NCBI GenBank assembly: GCA_022376465.1
Contig: JACDTU010000008.1
Span: 1,605,683-1,669,682, forward strand
Origin: Cubamyces lactineus
Lineage: Eukaryota; Basidiomycota; Agaricomycetes; Polyporales; Polyporaceae
DNA: 64,000 nt
Direction of reading: 5' to 3'
The translations under genes and the position numbers were made by a program. The notes beneath the pieces are model-generated. The model had not been told where the DNA came from, ran no database searches, and saw nothing but the letters and a program-made list of their open reading frames with translations. Positions 19,669-31,160 of this stretch are shown piece after piece (within the stretch, counting starts at the first letter, position 1; every line of letters starts with the position of its first letter).

Positions 19669-22600
19669 TCATGATCGCTCAACGATGCCCTGGATATATC
19701 CAACGCGTAGGAAGTACTCCCGCAGTCCCTCGCGGATCTCAGGTGCCATGTCTCTCGAGAGGAGGTCGGTGGCGAGCGGGTAAATTGCAGGAAGGTATCG
19801 TGTGAACTGGTTGACGAGACGTGCTATCAGCTCATAGTTGAACAGCAAGGATCCCTGACAGTACGTACCGCCTTATCGTCGAATTTCACGAATCCTTGGA
19901 GAATCTCGGCGACGACCGGCGTCCAAGCCGCGATGTTTTTGGCCTGTGTGTCTAAACGGAGCTTGTTGAAGTCCTGCAGGACTCCCAGGCCCAGTCTGAG
20001 ATGCACCGTGAGTACGTTCGATCTGCCAAACTCAGAGAATATTGAACTCACGGCATGAGACGGTCTGCTACTTGCGGCCGTGCCGCTTGATGTTCGGGAC
20101 GGGGGTCATAGTACATCCGTAGGAGGACGTGGACTAGAGTAGACGCGCTGCTCGACTCTTGCTTGAGCAGGTTAGGCAGGTGCTTCATGAAACCTTCAAT
20201 GAGCGTGAGCAAGCACATCCTCCCATGAGACAAACGTTGGGACCACGTACCAACTTTCCACAGACCCGTCCGCAGCTCCTTGTCTTCGTTGAACATGCGA
20301 GCGAACTGGTAGCTGTGGTCTAGGACGCCCATCAAGCGGAGAAGGTGTTCAGGTGGGATCGTGTTGTACACCTCCTCGTTCCGCAGGAGATCGTTGGTGG
20401 TCTCGATCAGCAATAGCTGAAGGACACATTTCACGATGATCTGCCTGAAAATGCGACGTCGTTCATTGAGAGATATTCTGGCGCCTGCTTTTGGTTGCTC
20501 GCTGTTGGGCGACAAGGGTGCCGGGATCATGGCTTGATCGTTCGACTCTGGTGAAGCAATGGTCGTTGAAGAGAGGTAACGAGATATACACCCAAAGATC
20601 ACTCACCAGCAGTGTCTTGCACCTCCTGAGCGTTGCCGTCAATCTCGATACGGAGGCTCTCGTCGAAGAGCTGGTGGGGAGTCGTCGTTCTAAACAGCTT
20701 CACGAACGTCGTCGCTACGCGCTCCCATCGCGCGGGGCTGAGTTTCTTCACGTTGCTCTCCAGCAATTGCTGTAAGCATGAAGTTCCGATCCGGGCCAGG
20801 GTATCGTTTTCTGAGTAGTCGTGAGTCACATAATCAATGATAGCTTCATGGTGCTCACCTTGACAAATACAAACGCAAAGCAAATCCAATAAGCCGTCCA
20901 AGAATCGCTCCAGGGTCTCGAAGTAGAACGTATACAAGTCGATGAGGTTGCGGAGAGCCTGTATCATGGTTGTTGACAACCACACACTCATGTCTTCTTG
21001 TGTGCTGAAGCGCGACAGATCCTGACTTGACTTGAGCACCGCGAAGATGGGGAAGAGGAGCTCTTGGCAAACGGTATCCCAGAATTCTACAGGGTACGTC
21101 GAGCCGTAGGTCTTGAGGGTACTGAACAGAGAGTCCAAAGCTCTGCACAACTGCATAAGCAAGGAGGAAGCTATATGTCAAGGATTATATCACGCACAGA
21201 CGTCGCACTTCGAGGTCCTCGCCATTCATGATCACATCATAGAAGCCGAACAATACCGGGAACCAGTACTTGATCATCGGGTCATCGGTCGCAGAATGGG
21301 TGGCCTGCTTGAATCCGCAGTCGGGGCACTCCAGCATAGTGGGGATGATATCACGAAGCATAGCAATCGCTAGCAAACTGATCTTCTGGTACTTGCTCAC
21401 TTTGCAGAAATCGGTGATGCAGACAGTAAGATCTGCAAATGAACCGTGACGAACGATTGAAGGGAAATGGTCCTTGTTGAGCCGCGTCACGATCTCGAAG
21501 GCAGAGCTAGCGATGCGCTCTGAGGGAATCTCTATTAGTATCACCATCGAAAATACTATTTCATACGCACCTGTGGCAGCCTTCGATGCAGCGGAGAAGA
21601 CGGCAAACATAGTTCTCCAACCCGAGCGGAGGTTGTGCACCCGTGCTTGTATCATTTGTTGCAGACATTGCAGTACCTGTCATGGTTGAGCGTCGTTCGA
21701 GGAGGCACATTGACATACGCACCATATCGCGAACATCGGGATTGGAGTTGTGGATCATCGTGTACTCGAACGGCCGCAAGAAGTCCTTCTGGAACTTGAA
21801 GTGAGGGAGCTCCTCTTTCTCCAAGAAACGCATCGCCAATTGCCGGAGCGCGTCGAGGGCGAAGAAGCTAACATGGGGGTTCTTGTGACAGCAGACCTGC
21901 AGATACGTCGTCAGACCGTGAAGATCGTGGTGGGTACGAGGAGCCGCTTTACCTGGTTGAAATGCTCGCCGAGTATGTCCCACATATTTGACCACTCGAG
22001 ACGGATACGGTTCATGTTGTAGTACGAAATCTCGACCAGCTTCTGCAAACTGAACAGCCGGGGATGCTGAGAAAGGCCAGAGGACTGGATCTCCTCCCAT
22101 GAGACATCACATAGCGCCCGGACGAACTCGACAATCGCCGTCTAAAAACAATCAGTGAGGCATTGAATCATGAGACGACACGTAACACTTACCCCTGATA
22201 GATAGTGACTAAGTGAAAAGACCATATCTGCGGCAACTGTGATATGGGTAGAACGACTCTCGTTCGCAAGCTCCTCGGTAGGTGGCTTACGAGAACGACT
22301 GGTGGTCAGACCGGTCAGTAGAACGTAACGCCATGAGCGGCTCACTGATACTTACCCCTTACGCCCTGCTTCTGGGACATCCACACCGCTGCTGATGAGC
22401 TGCATGTGTTCGAGTTGACTGACGCAGGTGAGAACTTCGCGCCACGATGCCTTTAGGTGGTTACCCTCCGTCACGGCGATATCCAACAACGCCTTGATCG
22501 CCTCCATGTTCTTCGTCTTCATCTCCCCAAGGTTGTTCAGGAAAGTGAACTTGGCGAGCGTGCTTATGAAAGCGTTGCGCTCGAGCTCTAGATCGAAGAA

Positions 22601-25600
22601 GCATGCGATATGGATGGCCGCCTTGAATCCCTGGAGGCAAAGTTCGACAACTTCAAGATCATCCGTATCCTGCAAAGGACCAGAGAGCCCCGCAAGGAAA
22701 GGTATCCACGCCACCTCGAACATTGGACGGACATGAACGAAGTGCGATGCGCTGAAGAACTGTTCGCTCGACTTAGTGCCTCTCCGTTGCGATCGCATGA
22801 GGTTGCGGAAGAGCGCCTGAAGAATAGATTAATAGATATCCTGAGACGGCGCATACATGTACCTACCTCGGTCTTGTTGGCCATGTTATTGGATTGTAGG
22901 ACGTATGCTTCCTTCTGGAAGTCCCTGCCGACGTTGGCGAGCACGCCTGCAATACCAGGTGCAGGAGTAGCAATGTTGATGGCAGCCTCCATCTCATCCT
23001 TCATCCGGATCTCGTTGTTGACGATATCGTCGTAGATTGCGTTCAAGAAATCCGCGGGAAGATCTTGCCCGTCGTTGATTCCTCTATTGTTCGCGATAAA
23101 ACCTTGCTTCGTCATACGCTGCTTGACCTGAGGGCTGTGTGCGTCTGTGTTCAACATGATTGTAGAGTATGCTAGCACGTAAGCCGTATCTGTAAAGCAT
23201 TGTAAGTGACAGCCGTCGGGGCGTGTAATGACAAGGTACTCACCAGCATTGGCGAAGGGGTGTTCGGTGTTCGTAGCGATGTAACGTTCAGCAAACTTCA
23301 GCATGAAGCGATCTATCTTTTGAGCCTCGCCAGGTAGACGGAATGCTTGCAGGAATGAGCGGAGTGCATCAACGAAAGGCATATTACTCAAGTCCAACAG
23401 ATCAACGAAGGCGTGCATGATGGCAATGTTCTCCTCATCGCTGGACTCGTATTAACCTACTGAAGCAGGAGCAGGAATGTAACATAGCTTACCCTTCTCC
23501 AAGATACTCGCCAATCGCAGCCTTGTTGAGACCGTCGGTCTCTAGCAGGAACTGTGCGATAGTCTTGGGGTCCCTGTTAGGAATGAACCCAGTTTCGATA
23601 AAGAAGTCGATTCCCTGCGAGCAATGATGAGCATGTGGCGGTCTATTATGAAGACTCCTACGTACGCGTTTCGGCTTGAAGTTGAACTTCTTGATACCCT
23701 CGAGTAGCGTGGTCTTCTTCTGTTTCGCGCTCTCGAACTTGGAGGGGTCATCGGTAAGTTCGGGCGTGGGACCTCTCGTAGGATCCGTTCCTCCTGGAGA
23801 AAGCCTGTCCGTGGAGACATCTGGGGTGACATTATCCCGGCGCGACTCTTCAATCTGGGAACGTGTCATGGGGTCCGTTACATGTTCTGGAGGCGACGAG
23901 CTCGTTGTTCCCCACGCGACCAGAGACTTCAGGACTGCGACCAAACACTCCAACGCTTGTCTGCGCAGCTGTGCCTCTGAATTGCCAATAGTCGATACAT
24001 CGACTGTACCAGGCACCGAGAGGGAGGCTGTATTGAACGACGGGGGCACCTGGCCAGATCCATGGTGCTGCTTGGTCTGCGGCTGCAAAGCAGGACTATT
24101 TGGGTCGCTGCCCTTCGGCGGAACAGCTGAGATTGGGGCAGTTCCGATCTTCGAGATGATGTTCATGAAGCTGCAAGTCTTGTGAACATACAACCTGTCA
24201 TAGCTTTGATGCGTACTTACTGCTCGTAGATATTGTCAGCGGCCTCGCTGTCGCAATCATAGTTTAGGTATATCTCTACGAGGGCTTGAGGATCCTGTGA
24301 GAGCCGCTGGAGCATACTGAGGATCACGGCCTTCTGCTTCAGAGTCGAAGTTTTCATCTCTAGTATAGGGATGAAGATCTCGTGGAGCAATACTTCAATC
24401 TCTTTCTGTGTGCATCCATGAGTTGAGATAATATGCGACGCGGGAGATCGGTGTGTACCTTCAGCTTAGTGCGAAGACCGGAGATTACCCTCCAGAAGAT
24501 CTCGACGCTGATTTCGAAGACCTGAGGGACAGGGCTAACAGCGTTCCTACTCAAGCACAAGCAGAGATATTGGTTGGCAGCCTGAATGAACGGCGTAGTC
24601 TCGTTGGTCGACGAAGAGTAGATGATTGCAGAGGGGGAAACGAAGATGGGCATGTGCGAGTCCAAAATCATCAACACGAGGTGCAAGGACAGCAACTTGG
24701 AACGCATCGCATGAGACTTCAGGTCACGCTCACTACAAACTTGGTGAGTAAGTCGCACGTCTATATGTGATGGGTGCAGCTAACCTCTCGCTGTTCAGAG
24801 GCTTCATTGTTAGCTTGCACAGGGCTCGAAAGACGAGGAATGCATCCTTGATGAATAAGTCGTTGGTCGACAGTTGTCGATGGTGAGGACCTCGATAGTC
24901 TGCTTCTTCATCATGAATAGCATCGCTTGCTGCAGACTCTGAGGGTCGCCGCCTATATAGTCTATTAGGAAAGGTAGACTCTTGGATGCCAAGAACTCAC
25001 GCTGAGTGATGTGACCCGTTAGTCTCTGGTACCGGGGGCTCACCCTCTACATCCCCATTGGCTGTCTCGTCGGTTGTAGCCACAGATGGCGTGCCAGAAG
25101 GACCTTCCGATGAGTCCTGAACAAGAGTAGACGACGCTTCCTCTGTCTCGCTGATGGACGGCACTGAAGGCGTCGGAGGGGGTAGCGGAATAGAGTTGCG
25201 TGGAGACATGACCATGGAAGGCCGCTTGGGAGACTTCACACTGTCTCCATCCCGGATAGAGAGCGCTGTCATGGACTCGCTCCGTGACAACGGTGACGCC
25301 CCGAGCTTGCAGCGAGCAAAGACATGATTCACCATTTGGGTAAGGCCTCCTTGAGCTACCATCTGGTTCACAGGGTCTACACTCAAGAGGAAGATGTTGT
25401 AAACCGTACGGACAGCCTTCAGAAGAGACGACTGGTGAACCAGCACGGTTGGTGAGAGAACCAGCGCAAGCAGAGCCTTCACAATCTGGAGAGAGACGGT
25501 CTCGGGAGTGCTCTCGTTGTGACATGAAGTGATGGTATGGACGACAAGGTCGACAAGAGAGGGCGCTGGGAGTGAAGAGTGAGACCCATTAGGATTTGAC

Positions 25601-26499
25601 TGTGCAGGGCGAGAGTTGGGGCCAGGCGAAGGTGGCGGAGACGACGGTGCCTGCGGCGTAGACGAAGTGTCGGCGAAGAACGAGTAAGAGATGAGCTTTG
25701 AGATACAATCCAAACTGGCTATCATTAGCTTCTCGTTGCGCGTCTCACAGGCCAGGCGCAGCGGTTCGAATATCTCCCGCTGCCGATCCCCGCCTTGGCC
25801 TGACCTGACCATATCCAGGGCGCGCTGCACGCTATCTCTCAAGGGGGCCGAACGCTTAGCTTCCTTTGACGCAGCAATGGTCTCTAGCGCGGATGAGATG
25901 AGGACGACAGAGACAGTGTTCCCCTTCGAGAGCGTGAGCGAGCGTTTGTGGGAGTCTGTAGATGGTCTTGAGGCACGTCGGCTGGTGGGCGTAGACGGCC
26001 TGCTTTCTACAGAAGGTCGAGGATGTCCATTGGCGATTCGAGGTGACGAGGGCAGGGTGTTCTCGCGACGCGCAGCAGGTGAGACGGGGTTAGACGGGAT
26101 TGGTTTCGCGGGCGGCGTCGGGGGCGGCGCAGAGTCGTCAGTATCAGGAAGATTCTGCACGACTTCTTGAGAGGCCTCCGTAGAAGCGTCGGGCAGAGGA
26201 GCAACCCGCTCTGTAGATGGCGCAGGGAGCGTGCTGACTGCAGACGTAGGAGGTTCGGGGGTAGACTCGGACGGGGTCAGTGTGTCTGGCTGTGTCTGAG
26301 ACTCACCCTCGGCCGGCTCGCTCTCAGTAGAGACTTGAGGCGTTATGCGCTCACCGTCCGCTGACCTAGCGCGATTCTCGTCCACGGGATCCCTCATAAC
26401 GGAGAAGTGGGATAAGATGTTCGGCATAGGTTCGTCATGAGGCGGCGGGGACGGAGGAAGGGGAATTGAGGCCTCATGAACAGTGTCTGCGGCGTCCAT
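19669..26499 (-). CDS. SEC7: SEC7-family Arf guanine nucleotide exchange factor (BIG/Sec7 type)
   Basis: The longest gene here: start at 26499, TGA at 19671-19669, many exons. The N-terminal 330 residues are disordered and Pro/Ser-rich, then a DCB-type region ('[13 protein letters not shown]'-like helices near 24800). The HUS segment includes the neutral '[13 protein letters not shown]'. The catalytic Sec7 domain begins before 'IGEYLGEG' near 23500, which carries the exchange glutamate, and continues '[20 protein letters not shown]', then '[19 protein letters not shown]'. HDS-type helical repeats fill the rest to '[19 protein letters not shown]'. It activates Arf1 at the trans-Golgi for coat recruitment. 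The HUS and HDS regions make it the large BIG/Sec7 type rather than Gea/GBF, though I could not align every exon. Confidence 0.93.
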
Positions 26500-26799
26500 G
26501 GCGGCCGTCGTCGTCGTAGGCGGCGTCCAGGTCGTTGTCGGCGATGACGCGAGCTTGCTGGGCTATATGGAGTGCTGAACAGAGTCGCGGTGGAAAGAGG
26601 GCGGTGTGTGTTGCCTCATCACGAGACGCGTCGCCAATTCTGGTAGCTGGGACACCGCGAGATCGGGATCGGGCCCTGGCCTCCGATCCAGTTTAATCTT
26701 TCTGCTATGTCGCGCCCTGACCCCTTCCAGTTCCGCAGACTTGCTTGTGCTCTGTCTCTGCTTTCTCCTTCAGTTCTCTCTTGCTCTTCAGAATAGATC
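26500..26799. promoter_or_regulatory. Divergent promoter between SEC7 and deoxyhypusine synthase
   Basis: Exactly 300 bases between divergent start codons. It has no coding signal. The promoters of both housekeeping genes must lie here; a TATATGG word near 26564 is a weak candidate element. Confidence 0.35.
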
Positions 26800-28156
26800 A
26801 TGTCACCGACCAATGTCATTCCCTCCGGTGCATCCGCTGCCGTGCTCAAGCCTTCAGAGCCCATGCCGGAATTCGCGGTCTCTGTAGAAGGGCCCAACTT
26901 TGAGGAGGAAGTCTCTCTCCAAAGGCTTCTCGAGAGCTACAAGAGGATCGGCTTTCAAGCGAACAGTCTTGGGAAGGCAATCGAAATAGTAAATAAGATG
27001 GTCCGTGTCGAGTGTTCTTCTACCGGCTACTCGGTGCTCACCTCAACCATAGCGCAAGTGGCGGCTATCGGATGAGCCGGTCGCGGAAGACGAGTCTGAG
27101 GAGTACTTGTCACAGGAAGTACGAGAAAACACCAAATGCAACGTCTTCCTTGGCTATACCTCGAACCTCATCTCGTCCGGACTCCGCGAGATCATTCTGT
27201 ACCTCGTGAAGCACAAGCATGTCAGCGCGATCGTGACCACAGCTGGTGGGATCGAGGAAGACTTCATCAAATGCCTCGGAAAGACGTACCTTGCAGACTT
27301 CAACTTGGATGGCGCCGACCTGAGGAGAAGAGGCATGAACCGCATAGGCAACCTCATCGTTCCGAACGACAATTACTGCAAGTTCGAGGATTGGCTGACG
27401 CCTATCCTGGATGCCATGCTTGCTGAGCAGAAGGAGACTGGTCAAGTGTGGACGCCGAGCTCCTTCATCCGCAGGCTCGGAAAGGAGATAAACAACGAGG
27501 AATCTGTATACTACTGGGCGTACAAAGTGAGTACACTTCATCCCGAATCTGGTGATTGCATACTGAGCCTATGACTATTAGAACGACATTCCTGTCTTCT
27601 GCCCCGCGCTTACCGATGGATCGTTGGGGGACATGATATACTTCCATTCGTTCAAGAACCCTGGTCTCATAGTAGACATCGTTCAAGATATCCGCAACCT
27701 GAACGAGCTCTCGCGAAAATCGAAGAAGGCTGGTATGATTATTCTCGGTGGTGGTGTCTGCAAACACCAAATAGCGAATGCTATGCTCATCGTATGCATT
27801 CATCCTTTTTTCGTGCTGAAGAGCTCTTACTCACTCCCTGCAAAGCGTAATGGTGCTGATTACTCTGTATACATTGTAAGTCTCATTGCCAGCGATTTGA
27901 CATATAGGACTGACTCGCCTGTAGAATACCGGACAAGAATTCGATGGTTCCGATTCCGGAGCTCGTCCTGACGAGGCCGTGTCATGGGGGAAAATACGGG
28001 CTGGCTCGGAATCAGTGAAGGTTTGTGCTACGGCAACACCATTCAAAGCTCGAGGCCTGTCTCTGATCGCCGGTCACATAGGTCTTTGCGGACGCAACGC
28101 TTGTATTCCCCTTGTTGGTGGCTGCAACGTTCGCTCAACCCGATCCTCGCGCATAG
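26800..28156 (+). CDS. DYS1: Deoxyhypusine synthase
   Basis: Six or more exons join to about 365 residues, the usual length. Family landmarks run in order: 'VNKM' spliced to '[12 protein letters not shown]', '[16 protein letters not shown]', '[17 protein letters not shown]', '[16 protein letters not shown]', '[16 protein letters not shown]', and the active-site block '[14 protein letters not shown]', whose lysine forms the enzyme-imine intermediate. '[19 protein letters not shown]' binds NAD and substrate. The last exon encodes '[18 protein letters not shown]'. The enzyme transfers the aminobutyl group of spermidine to one lysine of eIF5A, the first step of hypusine formation in the cytosol. 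Catalytic residues look intact. The first donor (GTCCGT after the codon for Met) is weak but the join to 'WRLSDEP' is clear. Confidence 0.96.
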
Positions 28157-28814
28157 ATTGTTGAATATAACGGCGCATCTTGTAGCATACGGAAGTTCTA
28201 TACTGTATCACATCTATGACGTGACCTTTGACTTACCAGACTGTATCCATCTACGTCAAGCCGCTGCATGATACCGTACTCAATCATAATCGCGTGTTTC
28301 CAGACGACTGACTCTCGGACGTGGGATGCCCTTCTGTTGCCCATCCACCAAACCAATCAATGCGGCGCCTCAACAATTATCAGATTTGCGATGTTACGTA
28401 GAGTTGCTGCAGCACGTTTGCAAGTAAGCCGGAACTCAGGACTTGGGAGAAGTGGGGCTGCAATCAAGAGGGCCGCGCTAGCGGGCCGACCCCGGGCCGG
28501 CTTACCGGGGAAGTACAATCGGGCGCTTTGATATAGGCGCCCGATTGTACTTCCCTAGATGTATGAACTCGTTGGAAGTTCGAGGTCGGTATGGGTTCTC
28601 CAGTGCCCACACACGGATTTAGACCATCTCAGTACCAAGATAGAGGCATATATATCATGTAAAAGCCATTTAAGAGGGTAATCATGAGATCAACGCGCAT
28701 ACCCGAGCATAGCAGGGCACAGTAATCCAAGAATGGAACCTGGGCGGAACGACGGCCTCCGCGGCCACCAAAAATCGAGAAAAATGGAAACAAACCGCCA
28801 AAATTATAACCTGA
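28157..28814. other. Gene-free stretch with hairpin, downstream of deoxyhypusine synthase
   Basis: About 660 bases with no coding signal. It contains the perfect inverted repeat at 28508-28555 and a GC-rich run just before it (about 28465-28505). The Pol III terminator of the tRNA gene lies at its right edge (four A on this strand at 28800-28803). Confidence 0.4.
28508..28555. repeat. Perfect 19-bp inverted repeat with 10-base loop
   Basis: Left arm 28508-28526 and right arm 28537-28555 are exact reverse complements (gggaagtacaa... / ...ttgtacttccc). The loop is tttgatatag. As RNA it could extend by one G-U pair (28507 with 28556). It lies 350 bases past the deoxyhypusine synthase stop codon and about 260 bases from the tRNA gene. 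It could be a transcript hairpin, a small-RNA precursor, or a trace of a small inverted-repeat transposon. It lacks a U-run, so a simple terminator is unlikely. Confidence 0.9.
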
Positions 28815-28909
28815 TGACCACCGCAGTGGTCGAACTTGCAATCTCCTGATTGATCCAAGTCCTGGGGACAAGGTCGTAGTCAGACGCGATGCCATTTCGC
28901 CAGGCGGCC
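28815..28909 (-). tRNA. tRNA-Arg(ACG), with intron
   Basis: On the minus strand a cloverleaf can be drawn. Acceptor arm ggccgcc (28909-28903) pairs with ggtggtc (28822-28816), with two G-U pairs. The D arm contains 'aaatggcat'. The anticodon stem tctga pairs with tcagg around loop c-t-ACG-a..a. An intron of about 23 bases follows the base after the anticodon, the standard nuclear position. The T loop is ttcgacc. Downstream, TTTT on the minus strand (28803-28800) can terminate Pol III. The T stem has two mismatches next to the loop, including loss of the G53-C61 pair, so the gene may be weakly functional or a decaying copy. Confidence 0.65.
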
Positions 28910-29120
28910 ATGTCACAACGGTCAACGTAGTGGGTCTTGGGATGAAGCAAATACCGGTGAGATTGCAACAAGAAGCGTTCAGAAAACAGCTTGATCAACG
29001 GCGTAGTAACATGAGAAGCGGGATGGGCATGTTGACAGCAATGTGGAAGCCAGGGTAGAGTATGTGTGCAGAGGAAGATGCAGAGAGAACGCCGGATCAA
29101 TCTAGCGCCCAATCAGAGTG

Positions 29121-30074
29121 TCAGCGTATCGTACTGCCTCCACAAAAGCACATAATACCTCGTGCAATCTCGCTCTGCCATAATATGAGGTCGTCTCGCA
29201 TGAGTTGGAGAATCATGAGGGAATCCTCCAGGTTTGCAGCCATGGACGGCGACTCCGAAGCCGTGATGACTGCCTCGTCGAACGCATGCTTTGCCAGATG
29301 ACATGCACGTTCCGGACTTCTCATGATGTCGTGGTAGTAGACCGCAAAGTTGAGAGCCAGGCCGAGACGTGTTGGGTGTGTTGGTGGGAGCGTTACTAGT
29401 GCATGCTTGTAAGCGAACTTATAGGCGTCAAGAGAAGTCCTTGCGAGTTCCTCCTTGGAGTTCAGACGCGTTAGCTCGGCGAGGTATCGGTAGTAATCTC
29501 CTCGCCTATGTGAACGTGTCAGCTTCTTCGTACAGAGGCGTCAAGGCACACCTACATTTTCGAGTAGAACACCTTCTCTTCGCCATCGTTCGCTGCGGGC
29601 ATCAAGGTGTTCTCAAGAAGCTCAACAACATCCCTACACAACACATCGATGTCCTTCTCGATGCGTTCCTTCTGCACTCGCATGAGCTTGACTTGTTGTC
29701 GGCTCGACGAAAGCGCCTCCTTCTTTTGCAGGTTATCGATTGTGCGCCAGCTCGAGCGAAGAGTAGCGGTTAGATTCTTGTACGCTATAGACAGCAGGTT
29801 GCGCTCGTCGATGGTGAGTTGTGCACCATGGGTGTTGATGATGTCTTTCAGGTGGGTGATCACATCTGTGGTGTAGTTAGAAGCGTTCTCAGTTTGTTGT
29901 CGTACCCGGTATATGAGACGGAGGGCGTACCTTGGTATCTCTCGGCTTGATCTGCTACCTTGGCAAGGTAAAGGCGGTCAAGCCTCGAGACGGTCACATT
30001 AATCTGTAATTATCCAGGCCGTAAGCAATTGTTTGAGAGGCTCAGCATGTGCAACTTCAGCGTACCGAAGACAT
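29121..30074 (-). CDS. Divergent 14-3-3 protein
   Basis: Four exons (30074-30066, about 30003-29930, about 29865-29563, then 29532 to the stop at 29121) join in frame. The first is only nine bases ('MSS'). Family landmarks: 'LYLAKVADQAERY', 'LLSIAYKNLTATLRSSWRTI' (box 2, containing the phosphate-binding Lys and Arg), 'VFYSKMRGDYYRYLAEL', 'LNFAVYYHDIMRSPERACHL' and 'LMILQLMRDDLILWQSE'. The order matches 14-3-3 throughout. It departs from the usual form at many normally fixed sites (YKNLTATL for YKNVVGAR, YHDIM for YYEIL) and has a short Cys-containing C-terminus instead of an acidic tail. 14-3-3 dimers bind phosphoserine/phosphothreonine partners. This is probably a second, fast-evolving paralogue. 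Confidence 0.85.
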
Positions 30075-31160
30075 ATGGATGTAAGCGGAAGCAACGGAGC
30101 TGACGCAAACGCTAGAAGTGAACGCCGTTCACGGAGTTAGTATGCCACGCCGTTGCCTGATGGCCCGCCTTATAACGAAAGTTGCCCACACAGGGCAGAG
30201 GGTAGATTTACTGGATGCCGCTCGGGCACACCTCCACGTAAGGCAGCGATGACGCTATGAACTCATGCCCTGCACGCGAATGTGATTCTGTGATCATCCT
30301 GACCCTGAGGAGCTATGCGTATGTGAACCTCTCAAACAATCGAGAATGTTTAGGACCTCACTATAGCAGCTGCTGTGCAGCGGTATGACCGTCGCGTGGT
30401 CAAGCATGCACGGCCCGTAGTAACAACGAGGCCCTACATGCGAGACCGGGACCAGTTCCAACTTTCATGACCCAGATGGCGATGGCGTCCGAGTCCTGGC
30501 TGTGTTCACGCAGTACTGATAATTGCCAGTCGAGCACTGCTCTTTGGCCGCAGCGTCTGATATACTGTCATTGTATCCGCGGACGCTTTGCATCCAGAAT
30601 AGCGCCGCTCAGGGCCTTCAAAGCCGGGATGAACTGTCGGATGATGATGATCTACTATGGCACCGTGGCATCATCCTGGCGTTGCCTTAGCATGTCCTGC
30701 AGTCAAATACTCATCCATGCAAGTTTGCTGAGTGCCATTCAGTACTGCTTGGCTTACCGGTAGCTGCGTCTATCCCCTGGCACATGGTGCTCAGGTTCGA
30801 CCCTGACAGAGGTCATAAATATTCAGCTTTTTTTTTGTCCCCTGGTCCGATGTTCACAGGGCCCGATCATCAAGTAGTGGGTCGTTGGCGTTGAGCTTTC
30901 CCTTCAAATGATACCCAACCCCGGTTCGGTAAGGTGCGAGGGGAGGGGAAGATATACCAGCCATTTACGAGCATAAACTCAAGGTCTCCCTCCCGACAGA
31001 CGTGAGATCGATTGTCGCTATTACTAGTACTTTGCCGCAACTCGGCCGGCTCCTGGCATCCTGGCAGCGCGGGATGCTATGCTGGGGACAGCAATGATGC
31101 ATACAAGCTGTTGAATTGATACAGAACACATCGATACAACTATTGCACTGGGACCCCAAT
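30075..31160. other. Gene-free stretch with a candidate Pol III unit
   Basis: About 1.1 kb without a recognisable protein gene. It holds the shared promoter zone of the 14-3-3 gene, the possible Pol III signals at 30750-30836 and the 3' flank of the monooxygenase gene. Small hairpins can be drawn near 30640-30680 (ggatgatg / catcatcc). Confidence 0.35.
30750..30836 (+). ncRNA. Possible Pol III transcript signals (A box, B box, T9)
   Basis: An A-box-like word (tggcttaccgg, 30750-30760), a good B box (ggttcgacc, 30794-30802) and a run of nine T (30828-30836) occur in the order and spacing of a type 2 Pol III promoter and terminator. A normal tRNA fold fails: the T loop would be six bases and no acceptor stem forms. 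It may be a tRNA relic, a SINE-like remnant or the end of a longer non-coding RNA. It could also be chance. Confidence 0.25.

Noticed and set aside
30740..30815. tRNA gene around the B-box at 30794
   Set aside because: The T loop would have six bases and no acceptor or anticodon stem can be drawn, so only a possible Pol III signal is reported.
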